DNA from: a virus
IMG/VR virus record: IMGVR_UViG_3300029448_000328
Coordinates: 1 to 27,658 of that record
Strand: one strand, 5' to 3'
Length of the DNA stretch: 27,658 nt
Shown: positions 1 through 8,591 of the stretch, piece by piece
Layout of the letters: each line of letters opens with the position of its first letter
Position numbering within the stretch: the first letter of the stretch is position 1
Program-made: the position numbers and the translations under genes
The notes under the pieces: model-generated
Told to the model about the DNA's origin: nothing
The model's database searches: none
The model's input: only the letters and a program-made list of their open reading frames with translations

Positions 1-796
1 CAATGTGATTAGCTGTTGCTGTAGATGACATATGACCACCTAATACTTTAAAGAAGTTCGAAGTTGAACTTGCTGCAAAGTTGTTTGTCATATATACATC
101 CATGTTCATGATTTTACCGCTAAGTACCTTACCATTTCTTAATGGTGTTGCATTACCAGTTGTATCACTCATTAGCTTAGAGTTTGCTTGACCTAATTGT
201 TCTACAAATTCAGGACCTGCTAAGAACCATCTGTTCTCTTCAGGCACATCAGCCGCATTAAGCAGTCTGTTGTGTTTTGAAATTGTGTCAACTGGGTCAA
301 CTTCACTTGAACCAAAACCTACGTCTTGGTCTTGTCCAGAACCTGAATCAGCACCTAATAGGTGGTCAGGACTGGATGAGCTAACACCCGCTACCATAGC
401 TGCAATTACGTTTTTGTCGTATTCATTCTTGAGTGCATAAGCACCAGAAGAACTTGCAATCGATTCAAAGTTAACATGTGAATGTCTTTCTTCAATGTCA
501 TCAACTTTAAATGCAAATGCGTTTGCTTGGTCGACTACTAATTGGATTTGGTCGTCTGCGATATCTTGTGTATCAACGACTGAACCCCTTGAGTACGCAC
601 TTACAGTAATAGTAGGTTCTTTAATGATGTTAACGGTGTCACCAAAGTTCTCAATCTCACCTGCGTAGTCTGTATTTGTAATAGCTTCTACGACAGATGC
701 TGTACGGAAGAACTTCTGGACTTTTTGGGAATAGATAATTGGACTAAAATTCCCACTAGGTAAGTTATTATTACCTGATACGCTTGAAAAAGCCAT
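1..796 (-). CDS. Major capsid protein (3' end outside window)
   Basis: This partial gene encodes the likely major capsid protein, the shell subunit assembled around the scaffold. About 265 residues are visible from the start MAFSSVSGNNNLPSG; the stop lies beyond the left edge. The start has a clear Shine-Dalgarno (AGGAG, 7 nt upstream). The visible protein has an acidic, mixed alpha/beta composition with phrases typical of phage coat proteins, such as a segment on DNA-phage-like 'VVEAITNTDYAGEIENFGD' and 'NRWFLAGPEFVEQL'. It follows the scaffold gene after a 49-nt gap, the usual scaffold-coat order. The fold (HK97 type) is inferred from family knowledge, not shown. It is last in the visible late operon, and no promoter of its own is evident. 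Confidence 0.85.
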   Translation of the reverse strand, partial: MAFSSVSGNNNLPSGNFSPIIYSQKVQKFFRTASVVEAITNTDYAGEIENFGDTVNIIKEPTITVSAYSRGSVVDTQDIADDQIQLVVDQANAFAFKVDDIEERHSHVNFESIASSSGAYALKNEYDKNVIAAMVAGVSSSSPDHLLGADSGSGQDQDVGFGSSEVDPVDTISKHNRLLNAADVPEENRWFLAGPEFVEQLGQANSKLMSDTTGNATPLRNGKVLSGKIMNMDVYMTNNFAASSTSNFFKVLGGHMSSTATANHI

Positions 797-845
797 CGTT
801 TTTCTCCTCTATTATTGTTATTAAAATTGATATGAGTTAACTAAT

Positions 846-1694
846 TTATACAATGCGACCTTCTCTATGAGCTTTGTCGATTTCCTCTTCAAACTTAGCA
901 TATACATCAGGCTTCATTTTTTGTATTTCAGCCCATTTCCATGTTTTCTTTTCAGATGGTGTTTCAGATACTTTAGTTTTAGAAACTGCTTTCGCTGCCT
1001 CTTTCTTTGCATCATAGTTTACCTTCTTCGTAGAAAGCCCTCTGTCATACTTGTACAAATCTATTGCACGTGCTGCAGATTTTGGATTGTCTGTATTATC
1101 ATAAAGCCAAGATTGTACTGTGCTATCTTGAACTGAAGCCCATTCATGGAAGTCTGCACTATCTCTGATATCTTTAAAATCAGGATGTTTCTTAGCAAGT
1201 TCTACTTCTGCTCTATCTCTAGCTAATGAAGTTTGCTGTTTTTTAATTTGTAACAACTCCTCTTGCATTTCTTGTTTAGCTTTCATAGTAGCTTCTGTTG
1301 TCATTTGCATTACAGAATCATACATGTCTGGATAGTCTCTTCGCCATTCCTCTAATTCTTCTTTAGATTTAAAGATTGGTTTAGATGCTATTGCTTCTTT
1401 TTCTTTTTTTAGTTTTAAGAGTTCGTCTTTATGCTTATTGACTGTCTCATCATAATGCCTCTTCAAGTCGTCATATCTCTTCTTAAATACGGCATCTTCT
1501 ACTCCTACAGGGTGGTCCTCTTTAGGTTTCGTCTCGTCAGATTCTTCCTTAGATTCTTCAGTAGCTGTTGTTTCGATTTCCTGGTCCATCAAATTCCTAT
1601 TCGGATGTTTGTATGGAGTTGGAGTTGCAATTTCCTCTGTTGCTTCGGAAACTTTTTCTTCTACAACTTCAGATTTGTTTTCGTCTTTTTCCAT
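846..1694 (-). CDS. Capsid scaffolding protein
   Basis: This 282-residue protein is the probable scaffold that guides procapsid assembly and then leaves. The first 65 residues are Glu/Lys/Thr-rich and look disordered. Residues about 70-150 are a charged helical, coiled-coil stretch (KKRYDDLKRHYDETVNKHKD and onward), and the C-terminus is basic and helical. This matches podovirus scaffolds in size, composition and position directly before the coat gene. The start has AGGAG five bases upstream. No catalytic motif is visible. Assignment rests on composition and gene order rather than on a conserved signature. Confidence 0.8.
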   Translation of the reverse strand: MEKDENKSEVVEEKVSEATEEIATPTPYKHPNRNLMDQEIETTATEESKEESDETKPKEDHPVGVEDAVFKKRYDDLKRHYDETVNKHKDELLKLKKEKEAIASKPIFKSKEELEEWRRDYPDMYDSVMQMTTEATMKAKQEMQEELLQIKKQQTSLARDRAEVELAKKHPDFKDIRDSADFHEWASVQDSTVQSWLYDNTDNPKSAARAIDLYKYDRGLSTKKVNYDAKKEAAKAVSKTKVSETPSEKKTWKWAEIQKMKPDVYAKFEEEIDKAHREGRIV

Positions 1695-1730
1695 TTATTC
1701 TCCTTTGGGGTGCTGTTGGATTCAGGTCGC

Positions 1731-1758
1731 CCCTATATGCAGGGCCTCTATTGAGAGG
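1731..1758 (-). other. Twin hairpins before the scaffold gene
   Basis: Two small perfect inverted repeats sit back to back in the short gap between two late genes: CCCT-6 nt-AGGG at 1731-1744 and CCTCT-ATTG-AGAGG at 1745-1758. The second overlaps the upstream stop codon. No T-run follows on the minus strand, so this is not a typical terminator. It may be an mRNA stability or processing element ahead of the highly expressed scaffold and capsid genes. Confidence 0.3.
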
Positions 1759-2083
1759 GTGGCTGCGTCATCATTCCCTCACCAGTCGTTGGTGCAGGGC
1801 TTTCACTTTGTGGTGAAACTGGTTGTTGAGTTTGTTGTGGTTGTGGTATTCTAGTTTCCATTATAACACCAAACTCAGGTCCAAAAATTTTGGACATAAA
1901 ACTTCTAAATTGTGGAACATTTAATTGTGTAATTAATTGCATTTCTTGTTCACTAAGGTTTTGTAAATTTTGTGAAACTCTATCCCCCACTAAATTTATT
2001 AATGGATTGTCTTTATCATCAACAAGAGCAGGAGTTGTTTGAACATCTGCACCCATCATACCTTGTCTTATTTCTTCTTCCAT
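1748..2083 (-). CDS. Hypothetical late protein, 111 aa
   Basis: I do not recognise this protein. From the start MEEEIRQGMMGADVQ it is acidic, with a helical middle (residues about 30-75) and a Pro/Gln/Ser-rich tail of about 35 residues. I prefer this internal ATG over the one 27 bases upstream because it has AGGAG ten bases before it, while the upstream ATG has no ribosome binding site. The start overlaps the end of the 629-residue protein gene in another frame, suggesting translational coupling. Its place between the portal region and the scaffold suggests a virion or assembly role; this is inference only. Confidence 0.7.
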   Translation of the reverse strand: MEEEIRQGMMGADVQTTPALVDDKDNPLINLVGDRVSQNLQNLSEQEMQLITQLNVPQFRSFMSKIFGPEFGVIMETRIPQPQQTQQPVSPQSESPAPTTGEGMMTQPPSQ

Positions 2084-3957
2084 GTTTTGATTACTCCTGT
2101 TATATAACATAGTGGTTCTAGTAGATTACTATAAATTTTACCTAATAATGAAGGTTTACTATTAAACATTATGTGTTTTAAATGTTGTGTTCTATGTTTA
2201 GCTACATGAGAACCTAACTCTTTTATGATTTTATTTTTATGCATACCTTTTACAAAAGGTTTAAATAATTTATGATAGCCTTCTTGATGTTGCATAGTTA
2301 AATATCTTTTTTGATATATGTACCATATTCTCATAGCTTTAGCCCAATCTTGTAGCCCTGTGCTTTGATACATAGCAGTGCATACTATACTCTTAGGACT
2401 TCCTCCTCCAGAGCCTCCGCCCCCTCCACCACTTTTAGGTGCAGGATTAGTGACGACTTTACCATTACCATCTCTAACTGGATTTCCGTATCTATCTGTA
2501 ACTGCTCTCATAGTAGAATCACCAGTCTGTTTTTGTGCTTCTCTATCAGAATCTCTTTTATTAGCATCTATAATATCTTGGTCTATGTTTTGACCATAAC
2601 CAATTCTAGCCTTTTGTTCTTTTTCTTTTTGTTTTCTTTCTTGTCTTTCTTGAGTTTTTTGCTGTCTTAAAAAATCAGGTTCTTGTCCTGCAGGTTCTGA
2701 TACTCTGTCTAATCTTCTAGTATCTGTCATTAAGCCTCTTTGTGCATCCGCACCTGAAGCTGCATCACTTGCAGTAGTAGGTCTTGTAGATGTTTGTCTA
2801 CTTTGAACTTCTTCCATGACAGAAGCATCTCCACCTGTTTGTGTAATAGGTATTGTGCCTGTATCTAACTTACCAAAGTCTCTATTATAAAATGCTTCAT
2901 CTATTTTACCTAAAGTTTGTCTTGCAGGAATCATATCATTTAATTCTTTTAGTAATTTATTTTTTTCTTCTGCGTTTAATGCATCTGTTTGTGCCGCTGT
3001 TCTTGTTTCAGGTTTAAATAAAACTTTAGAATATGGATTTATTTGAACTGGCCCTTGAATCATTAGTTGACCATTAGGTGCTCTTATAATATTTCCTTGT
3101 GCATTTGTTTTTTGTGTACTAGCAACATTACCAGATAAAGATTCTGCAGTTAATAATCTACCAACATTAGCTTTACCTTGATTGTTTGTTATGAGTACAT
3201 TTCTTGTACCATCTTTATTTTTAGTAACTGTTATGCCTTCAGTGCTATCACCTAAACTTTCTAATTTTTTATCGGCAGGACCTTTATTAAATGCACTATC
3301 AAGTAATTTTCCAATACCCCCAAAAAAAGATAAACCAGTAGAATTATCTATTGTATAGTTTACATCATCTTGATATGTTCCATCTTGAGTAACACCTTGC
3401 TCTCTTAAAACATTAGTTATTTGACCTAATGCTTGTGCTGTATCTCCTATATTTCTAGGTTTATTTACTAATGGTTCTTGTTTATCACTTCTAGGTTGTT
3501 CAATTGGAACACATCTTTGTAATACTGGGTCATATTTAAATCCGGGAGGACAAGGGTCTATTGCAGGTTGCTCTGGTTCTACAGGTGTAGTTATTGGTGG
3601 AGTAGGAGCAGGAGTTACATCCTCTACTATACCCTCACCAGGTTTAGGTAAAGGTTTTTCCATACCTGTTATAGGGTCTATGCTAAATTTAAATGGTGAA
3701 CCTGCTAACATACCTGAATCAGGCTCCACTAAATTTCTTTGACCCTCTGCACCATATCTAATAACTGCAGGACCTTTATAAACTTCACTAGGGTCTATGG
3801 GTTGAACTGCTACTTCTTTAGTCTTAGACATAATACTATCTGTAGTTGTATCTAATACAGGTTGAGTAGTTTGTTTTTTAACAGCAGTTCCAAAAGGAAA
3901 CATAATTCCTTCTGATTCTTTCTGTAACTTTTTTTGTAAATCGCTTAGTGTAGACAT
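2068..3957 (-). CDS. Large virion-type protein with Gly-linked C-terminal domain
   Basis: This 629-residue protein lies between portal and scaffold. The first 130 residues are Pro/Thr-rich, with a CPPGFKYDPVLQRC segment near residues 136-149. The middle is Asn/Gln/Thr-rich and charged. A glycine/serine linker (near residues 508-520) leads to a separate C-terminal domain of about 105 residues, rich in Trp, Tyr, His and Lys and beginning near SIVCTAMYQSTGLQDWAK. That domain resembles C-terminal regions seen by eye in other marine phage virion proteins; its function is unknown. There is no strong Shine-Dalgarno: the ATG directly follows the stop of the 66-residue overprinted gene (TAA-ATG), implying coupled translation. 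It could be an internal or injected virion protein. Confidence 0.75.
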   Translation of the reverse strand: MSTLSDLQKKLQKESEGIMFPFGTAVKKQTTQPVLDTTTDSIMSKTKEVAVQPIDPSEVYKGPAVIRYGAEGQRNLVEPDSGMLAGSPFKFSIDPITGMEKPLPKPGEGIVEDVTPAPTPPITTPVEPEQPAIDPCPPGFKYDPVLQRCVPIEQPRSDKQEPLVNKPRNIGDTAQALGQITNVLREQGVTQDGTYQDDVNYTIDNSTGLSFFGGIGKLLDSAFNKGPADKKLESLGDSTEGITVTKNKDGTRNVLITNNQGKANVGRLLTAESLSGNVASTQKTNAQGNIIRAPNGQLMIQGPVQINPYSKVLFKPETRTAAQTDALNAEEKNKLLKELNDMIPARQTLGKIDEAFYNRDFGKLDTGTIPITQTGGDASVMEEVQSRQTSTRPTTASDAASGADAQRGLMTDTRRLDRVSEPAGQEPDFLRQQKTQERQERKQKEKEQKARIGYGQNIDQDIIDANKRDSDREAQKQTGDSTMRAVTDRYGNPVRDGNGKVVTNPAPKSGGGGGGSGGGSPKSIVCTAMYQSTGLQDWAKAMRIWYIYQKRYLTMQHQEGYHKLFKPFVKGMHKNKIIKELGSHVAKHRTQHLKHIMFNSKPSLLGKIYSNLLEPLCYITGVIKTWKKK

Positions 3958-4158
3958 TTATTTATTATTCAGTTGGTCCTTGAGGTTGAGTATTTGGTGC
4001 AGTAAAGCCGCTCTCCCCTGGAGTTTGTGGAGTTCCGACTCCGATATTGCCACCTCCAGACCCTTGTGTGTCAGTGACAGTTGCTCCTGCAGGTACTCCT
4101 CCAGTAGCTCCCATGCCGCCTTGTTGTTGGTTATTGCCTTCAGCTTGTTGATTTGCAT
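3958..4158 (-). CDS. Small protein overprinted on portal 3' end, 66 aa
   Basis: This 66-residue protein is read in a different frame across the last 194 bases of the portal gene. It looks real for three reasons. It has a strong Shine-Dalgarno (TAGGAG, six bases before the ATG). Its sequence is compositionally normal and helical (WELLEEYLQEQLSLTH, then LHKLQGRAALLHQILNL). Its stop is immediately followed by the ATG of the 629-residue gene, which has no ribosome binding site of its own. The layout of a Trp-containing helix, then a 'LQGRAALL' helix, resembles small head-associated proteins found after portal genes in other phages. Function is unknown. Confidence 0.75.
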   Translation of the reverse strand: MQINKLKAITNNKAAWELLEEYLQEQLSLTHKGLEVAISESELHKLQGRAALLHQILNLKDQLNNK

Positions 4159-6091
4159 TCATTTCTCCTATCATCTTTGCAAAGATTGCTGCTTTCTCAG
4201 GGTCGTTAACTAACTGGTCAGGGTCAATATCCATTGACTTTGCAATCTCTCTAATAATGCTATGCCATTTTACAAAAGGTGCTAAGAATTGATTTGATGC
4301 AACTTGCATAAATGTCATCAATCTTTGAGACCTTACTTCTTTCTGCATTAAAGAACTTGTGCCTTGTGCTTTGACATCTAAGTCTCCTTGTATATCTGGA
4401 ATATCTTTATTAAATTGCATATTCCATTGAAATAAAGTTTCACCTAATGGCCTTAATAAATAATCATCTACATTTTTAACAACTGTTTTTATATTTAGTG
4501 CTGCAGCTCCCATTAACATAGACATGCCTGATGCTGTTCTTGTAGTAGACATAACTCCAGTTGTGCCATGTGAATAAGATGGTATACCTGTAGCTTCATC
4601 TGCTAATTGTCTAAACTTGTCAAATATCTGCATATTCTCAGGTGCAGTATTTGGAAATCTTAAACCATGTAGTGCTTGTCCTGTTTGACCACTTTGTCTT
4701 CTAAATATTTTTCCGGGATAGATAGTCATATCTTGCCCAGGGACTAACATAGTTTCATCTACATCAAAAACTAAATTACCTGCTAATGCTAAGTTATCAA
4801 TAGCCATTCTTGCATGACCATTCATAATTGTTTGTGCATCATCCATATTCTCAGGTATGCCCACGCCAAAGAATTGATAAGGATTGATTTCATAAGGACA
4901 TACCATAAAAGGATTTCTTGCAGGTGTAAAAGGATTTAAAACTAATCTAAGTATTTGGCCATTTGAAATCCAAGCGTTAATTTGAACTTCATCTAACTCA
5001 TCTGAAATATCATCAGGCATCTCAATACCTGCTTCTTCTACTAAGGCTTTATCTATTGTGCCCCAGTATTCTAAAACTTCAAATCTATTTTTATTATACT
5101 CTTCTTGATTCTCTCTATCAAACAATGCAGTTTCATAACTTCTTGTTTCATAGTTTGGACCACCTGCTAATAATTCTTCTATAGCTGATTTTCTAAAGAA
5201 AGGTCTATTAGCTAAATCTCTAACCTGCCCCCTGTTGTATATATGTCTTTGTATGACATAATCTGCATCTTCAATATTAATTGCATCAGGGTCAGGGTAT
5301 AAATCCCAACAACTCACTGCTTCTATTCTAGGAACTAACTTAGTGCTAGGAGTATATTCTCTTTCTCCTGCATCATTTAATGACCATTTATGCAAAGATT
5401 GTTCATAGTTAAATGGACCTTTTAGTATTCCTGTGCCCAATAAACACATTTCGAATAACACATGACGCATTACTGAAATAGCATGGGATTCTTCTAATTG
5501 GTCATGAATTAGCTTTTGCATATTACGTGCAGCTTCTTCAGCAGGTTCTATCTGTGGCATAGTTTTTAAATCAGGTGCAGGACCTTTTTCAAAACCTACG
5601 TTAGCATATTTTTCTGCTAGACCATTTAAAATACTATCAGCAGTAGCTCCAGGTTCTACGTTTCTACCGTCTCCCTCAAAACCATAAATATCCTCCATGC
5701 GAGGATTCTTCATGTTATCTGGTTTTAAATGGGCGTACTGCTCCACTCCACTCGGGTCAGTAGTAGGGGAAACAGTAATAGGAAATTTTCCTTGAGAAAA
5801 TAAAACCTCTATTAATTGTCCGTATGCAGCGAGAACTTTTGTCTTTGTTACTTTAACAAAAACTTTAGACTTTTCAGAATCACGAAAAGCCATATCAGAA
5901 CCATAGATACCTCTATAGTTTCTGTATGCTCTTAACCATCTTTTTTCGTCATAAAGACGTGCTTGTTCTGATTCCTTTAGTCTAGATTCAATAAGATAAC
6001 CTAAATTACTATAGGATTCATCTTTCTCCTCCGATAAAGAATTAACTTCATCAGATTCAGATGTCAAGCCACTCGTATTAGAATGTGGCAT
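3965..6091 (-). CDS. Portal protein
   Basis: This 708-residue protein is the head-tail connector that forms the DNA entry ring. Visible hallmarks of podovirus portals are the early ESRLKESEQARLYDEKRWLR helix, the VLEYWGTIDKALVEE segment, and the long conserved core from NPYQFFGVGIPENMDD through GIPSYSHGTTGVMSTTRTAS to the helical LNIKTVVKNVDDYLLRPLGE region. Size is in the normal range. GAGAGG lies five bases before the ATG. The last 65 or so residues are low-complexity Gly/Gln/Thr/Pro, exactly where another gene is overprinted in a different frame, so this tail may be constrained mainly by the other gene. Confidence 0.92.
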   Translation of the reverse strand: MPHSNTSGLTSESDEVNSLSEEKDESYSNLGYLIESRLKESEQARLYDEKRWLRAYRNYRGIYGSDMAFRDSEKSKVFVKVTKTKVLAAYGQLIEVLFSQGKFPITVSPTTDPSGVEQYAHLKPDNMKNPRMEDIYGFEGDGRNVEPGATADSILNGLAEKYANVGFEKGPAPDLKTMPQIEPAEEAARNMQKLIHDQLEESHAISVMRHVLFEMCLLGTGILKGPFNYEQSLHKWSLNDAGEREYTPSTKLVPRIEAVSCWDLYPDPDAINIEDADYVIQRHIYNRGQVRDLANRPFFRKSAIEELLAGGPNYETRSYETALFDRENQEEYNKNRFEVLEYWGTIDKALVEEAGIEMPDDISDELDEVQINAWISNGQILRLVLNPFTPARNPFMVCPYEINPYQFFGVGIPENMDDAQTIMNGHARMAIDNLALAGNLVFDVDETMLVPGQDMTIYPGKIFRRQSGQTGQALHGLRFPNTAPENMQIFDKFRQLADEATGIPSYSHGTTGVMSTTRTASGMSMLMGAAALNIKTVVKNVDDYLLRPLGETLFQWNMQFNKDIPDIQGDLDVKAQGTSSLMQKEVRSQRLMTFMQVASNQFLAPFVKWHSIIREIAKSMDIDPDQLVNDPEKAAIFAKMIGEMNANQQAEGNNQQQGGMGATGGVPAGATVTDTQGSGGGNIGVGTPQTPGESGFTAPNTQPQGPTE

Positions 6092-6102
6092 TTATACCTC
6101 TC

Positions 6103-6321
6103 TTAATAATCTTTTTCGTCTGCCATGGTAAAAACTTTACCATCTACATATGACTTTTTATCTTTAGGGAAGTCTTTATTTACTCCACCTTCAGCATAGT
6201 CAGCAGGAAAAGCTGAACCACCTTTTACAACATTAGTCTTGGAATCACCTTGCTTTGCAGCTTCGTTTCCATACATGTTCTCAGGTAATTCACCTTGTAC
6301 ATATTTCTTCATGATTGCCAT
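6103..6321 (-). CDS. Hypothetical small late protein, 72 aa
   Basis: This 72-residue charged protein starts MAIMKKYVQGELPENMYGNE and ends with an acidic FTMADEKDY. It is rich in Gly, Lys and Asp and has no predicted membrane segment. AGGAG sits nine bases before the ATG, inside the end of the preceding gene, whose stop is one base upstream. It lies directly before the portal gene. I recognise no domain. Similar short proteins next to the portal are common in marine podoviruses, so a head-completion or assembly role is possible but unproven. Confidence 0.75.
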   Translation of the reverse strand: MAIMKKYVQGELPENMYGNEAAKQGDSKTNVVKGGSAFPADYAEGGVNKDFPKDKKSYVDGKVFTMADEKDY

Positions 6322-6322
6322 T

Positions 6323-6643
6323 TTAGTTTTCTCCTTTTAATTGTTTTTGTATGTAAGGTAACAACCAAGGGTTATCTACACACACAGTCGTTAGTCCATT
6401 CGCAAGAGTATTGCAAATTTTTTCTTCTTCTTTTTCATCTAATTCTATTCCCCATTGAAATACAATAGCGTGTAATATTTCATGCACTAAAGTATTAACA
6501 TGAGATACAGAATCTTCTGTAGATGATAAAGCTATCATTCCATCTGATGCAAGAAACTGTCCATTTATTTCATTGCATTTAGATACAATAGAATCTAAGT
6601 TTTTTACTTTATAACTTTTATATCCTACTTTAATATCTTTCAT
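6323..6643 (-). CDS. HExxH metallopeptidase-like protein, 106 aa
   Basis: This 106-residue protein carries HEILH (near residues 54-58) in the context LVHEILHAIVFQWGI, the zinc-binding and catalytic signature of metallopeptidases. An acidic cluster about 15 residues later (DEKEEEKICNTLANGL) could supply the third ligand. The C-terminus NPWLLPYIQKQL matches the ending of many small phage proteins with this motif. The start overlaps the end of the preceding gene by four bases. It sits among packaging and head genes, so a role in head maturation or host-protein cleavage is possible; neither is shown. A catalytically weak or structural zinc protein is the alternative. Confidence 0.75.
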   Translation of the reverse strand: MKDIKVGYKSYKVKNLDSIVSKCNEINGQFLASDGMIALSSTEDSVSHVNTLVHEILHAIVFQWGIELDEKEEEKICNTLANGLTTVCVDNPWLLPYIQKQLKGEN

Positions 6644-6966
6644 TTTAAATTAAACTCTAAACCTATAACAATACCTATGTTTCCTGTTGTTTCATATGCA
6701 GGTGCAATAAAAAAATTATCTTTTTTAATTCTTAACATTGGTGCTATAGTTGCTCCAGTATATCCTGTAACTAAACCATATTCTATTTCTAAATCTTTAT
6801 AGTCATAGGTTTTACCTACATAAGAACTTATATTATATTCACTATTATAATATGCTCCTAGGATAGTATTATCTATTGTACATCGAGCATGAGGATGTAT
6901 AGAATTATAATTATTTTCTAAACCTACATGCATTGATACTGCAACAAGTAAAGATAAACAACTCAA
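6640..6966 (-). CDS. Small exported beta-rich protein, probable TTG start
   Basis: This protein has a short hydrophobic N-terminus (SCLSLLVAVS) resembling a signal sequence, followed by alternating short beta-type segments such as ILGAYYNSEYNISSYVG, LEIEYGLVTGYTGATIAP and GNIGIVIGLEFNLK. The pattern resembles small outer-membrane beta-barrel-like proteins found in other phages. The open frame has no ATG before residue 12; the TTG overlaps the terminase stop codon (TTGA), so coupled translation from TTG fits and keeps the signal-like segment. An ATG start at 6933 would remove it. Function is unknown; outer-membrane location is inference. Confidence 0.6.
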   Translation of the reverse strand: MSCLSLLVAVSMHVGLENNYNSIHPHARCTIDNTILGAYYNSEYNISSYVGKTYDYKDLEIEYGLVTGYTGATIAPMLRIKKDNFFIAPAYETTGNIGIVIGLEFNLK

Positions 6967-8591
6967 TATCCGAAAACTTTATCTGCCACTACATCTTTAG
7001 TTTGACCAACACCAAAGTCATGAAACTTTTGTGATACTGGGTGAACAGGTCTACTCATACAACCATATCGAAGTGCATCATAAGCATGGTCTTCTGCATG
7101 AGTATTTACATCTTCAGGATTATTTTTATCAATCGGTAACATGGGTAATGTTCTAATTAAATTTATACAATTATCAAAAATAAATAATGTAGGAAATCCT
7201 GTATCTTCGTTTAACTTTAATCTCTTATGTAATTCTAATTTACCTGCTACTCTACTTCTTGGACTCCTATCAGACGGTCTCCAACGACATCCCTCTTGCA
7301 CCATTGTCTCTGCAATACTAGGACCTATATCCCCTCGTCTAGCCCATGTTGAAGAATCAAGAACTCCATAACGAATATATTCACCCTCTTCTAACTGTAA
7401 TACTTTTTGAGCAAATAAATCTGCAGTTAGTTTTTTTGTATACAATTCTCTGTAAACAAAAATATTATTATCAAAATCTATTGCAAACCATAAACAACAA
7501 GCAGGTGAACTATATCCCCAGTCTGCTGCTCTGAATCTCATCCAACCCCTCGGTATATCAAAAGATTTAACTACATGAACATCTTTGTTAAATTCAGGGA
7601 AAGATGAATCTTCAAACGCTTCCCAGTTACCATCTAAGAATTGTTTTCTTTGTACTTCAGGTAATGATGCTAACATTGCATAGTAATCATCAGTCTGCAT
7701 AAGATACGGATTATCTTGTAGTTTAGCAGGAATGAATCTTCTTGATATCTTTTTTATACCAGTTGGTGTCTTAATGTCAATATCAAATTTAGTGTTTGGT
7801 GTAGAGGGGTCAACAAACATTTCCTTAACCCACTGTGAGCCAACATTTCCCGGATTGCCTGTAGCTCTCATAAACACTGGAATCTCAGGGTCTACACTTC
7901 TTAAAGATGAACGTAAGAAATTATAGATATCTTGTGTGGGATATTGTGGTAATTCATCAATTCCAATCCATGTATATGACTGTCCTTGATATCTTAAAAC
8001 ATCTGTTAGATTTTCTGCATATCCAAATTCTATTCTAGCACCTGAAGGAAACTTCCATTCTTTTTCTTGTTCTCTCCATTTAGCACCAGGGTATGCTTTT
8101 GGATATAACTGTTGAGAATGATTTATTAAGTCTCTTAGTTCAGGCATTGTCCTACGAATAAGCAATGCTCTGTGTTTTTGTTTATCACAATAACGAAGGG
8201 GGTCTACTAACATAGCGTAAGATTTACCGCCACCTCTTGCACCACCATAAAAAACTTCTCTTTCTGATGCTGCTAAAAATTCTGTTTGAGGACCATCATT
8301 AGGTTCAAAGATAACTTCTTTTTCTTTTATTGCATTTTTAATGCTAGGTGTTGTGTCCTCTATCTTATCTTCTTCAATAAGATTCTTTTCACCTGTAAAA
8401 ACTTTATCTATTTCTTTTAGACTATTTTTTGTAGCCCAATAATTCTTTTGTGCCTTAACTAATTCTTTTTTCTTATCTGCTAATTTTTCTTGTGCAGATT
8501 TTTTAGCTTTCTTTTCTTTAACTGTTAAAGTTTTATTTAAGTCAGCTACTCTACGTCTACCAGTATTTTTAGGTTTAGGCTCGTCTACCAC
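6963..8591 (-). CDS. terL: Terminase large subunit (packaging ATPase/nuclease)
   Basis: This 542-residue motor protein packages DNA into the procapsid and cuts the concatemer. The ATPase domain shows Walker A GGARGGGKS at about residues 116-124 and a Walker B YTWIGIDEL ending near residue 214. The C-terminal nuclease of RNase H fold has the expected acidic residues in RAADWG (D357), YGVLDSSTW (D412) and HAYDALRYG (D505). The first 90 residues are an unusually Lys-rich extension. It overlaps its upstream neighbour by 7 bases and shares its stop with the start of the beta-rich protein. The partner small subunit is two genes upstream. Confidence 0.95.
   Translation of the reverse strand: MVDEPKPKNTGRRRVADLNKTLTVKEKKAKKSAQEKLADKKKELVKAQKNYWATKNSLKEIDKVFTGEKNLIEEDKIEDTTPSIKNAIKEKEVIFEPNDGPQTEFLAASEREVFYGGARGGGKSYAMLVDPLRYCDKQKHRALLIRRTMPELRDLINHSQQLYPKAYPGAKWREQEKEWKFPSGARIEFGYAENLTDVLRYQGQSYTWIGIDELPQYPTQDIYNFLRSSLRSVDPEIPVFMRATGNPGNVGSQWVKEMFVDPSTPNTKFDIDIKTPTGIKKISRRFIPAKLQDNPYLMQTDDYYAMLASLPEVQRKQFLDGNWEAFEDSSFPEFNKDVHVVKSFDIPRGWMRFRAADWGYSSPACCLWFAIDFDNNIFVYRELYTKKLTADLFAQKVLQLEEGEYIRYGVLDSSTWARRGDIGPSIAETMVQEGCRWRPSDRSPRSRVAGKLELHKRLKLNEDTGFPTLFIFDNCINLIRTLPMLPIDKNNPEDVNTHAEDHAYDALRYGCMSRPVHPVSQKFHDFGVGQTKDVVADKVFGY

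Noticed and set aside
867-1854. Several plus-strand open frames across the scaffold gene
   Set aside because: They are antisense shadows, rich in Phe, Leu, Cys and Ser from the Lys/Glu codons of the scaffold, and have no ribosome binding sites.
2365-2670. Plus-strand frames opposite the 629-residue protein
   Set aside because: Shadow of Gly/Ser- and Lys/Gln-rich coding on the other strand; the translation is Ser/Phe low-complexity.
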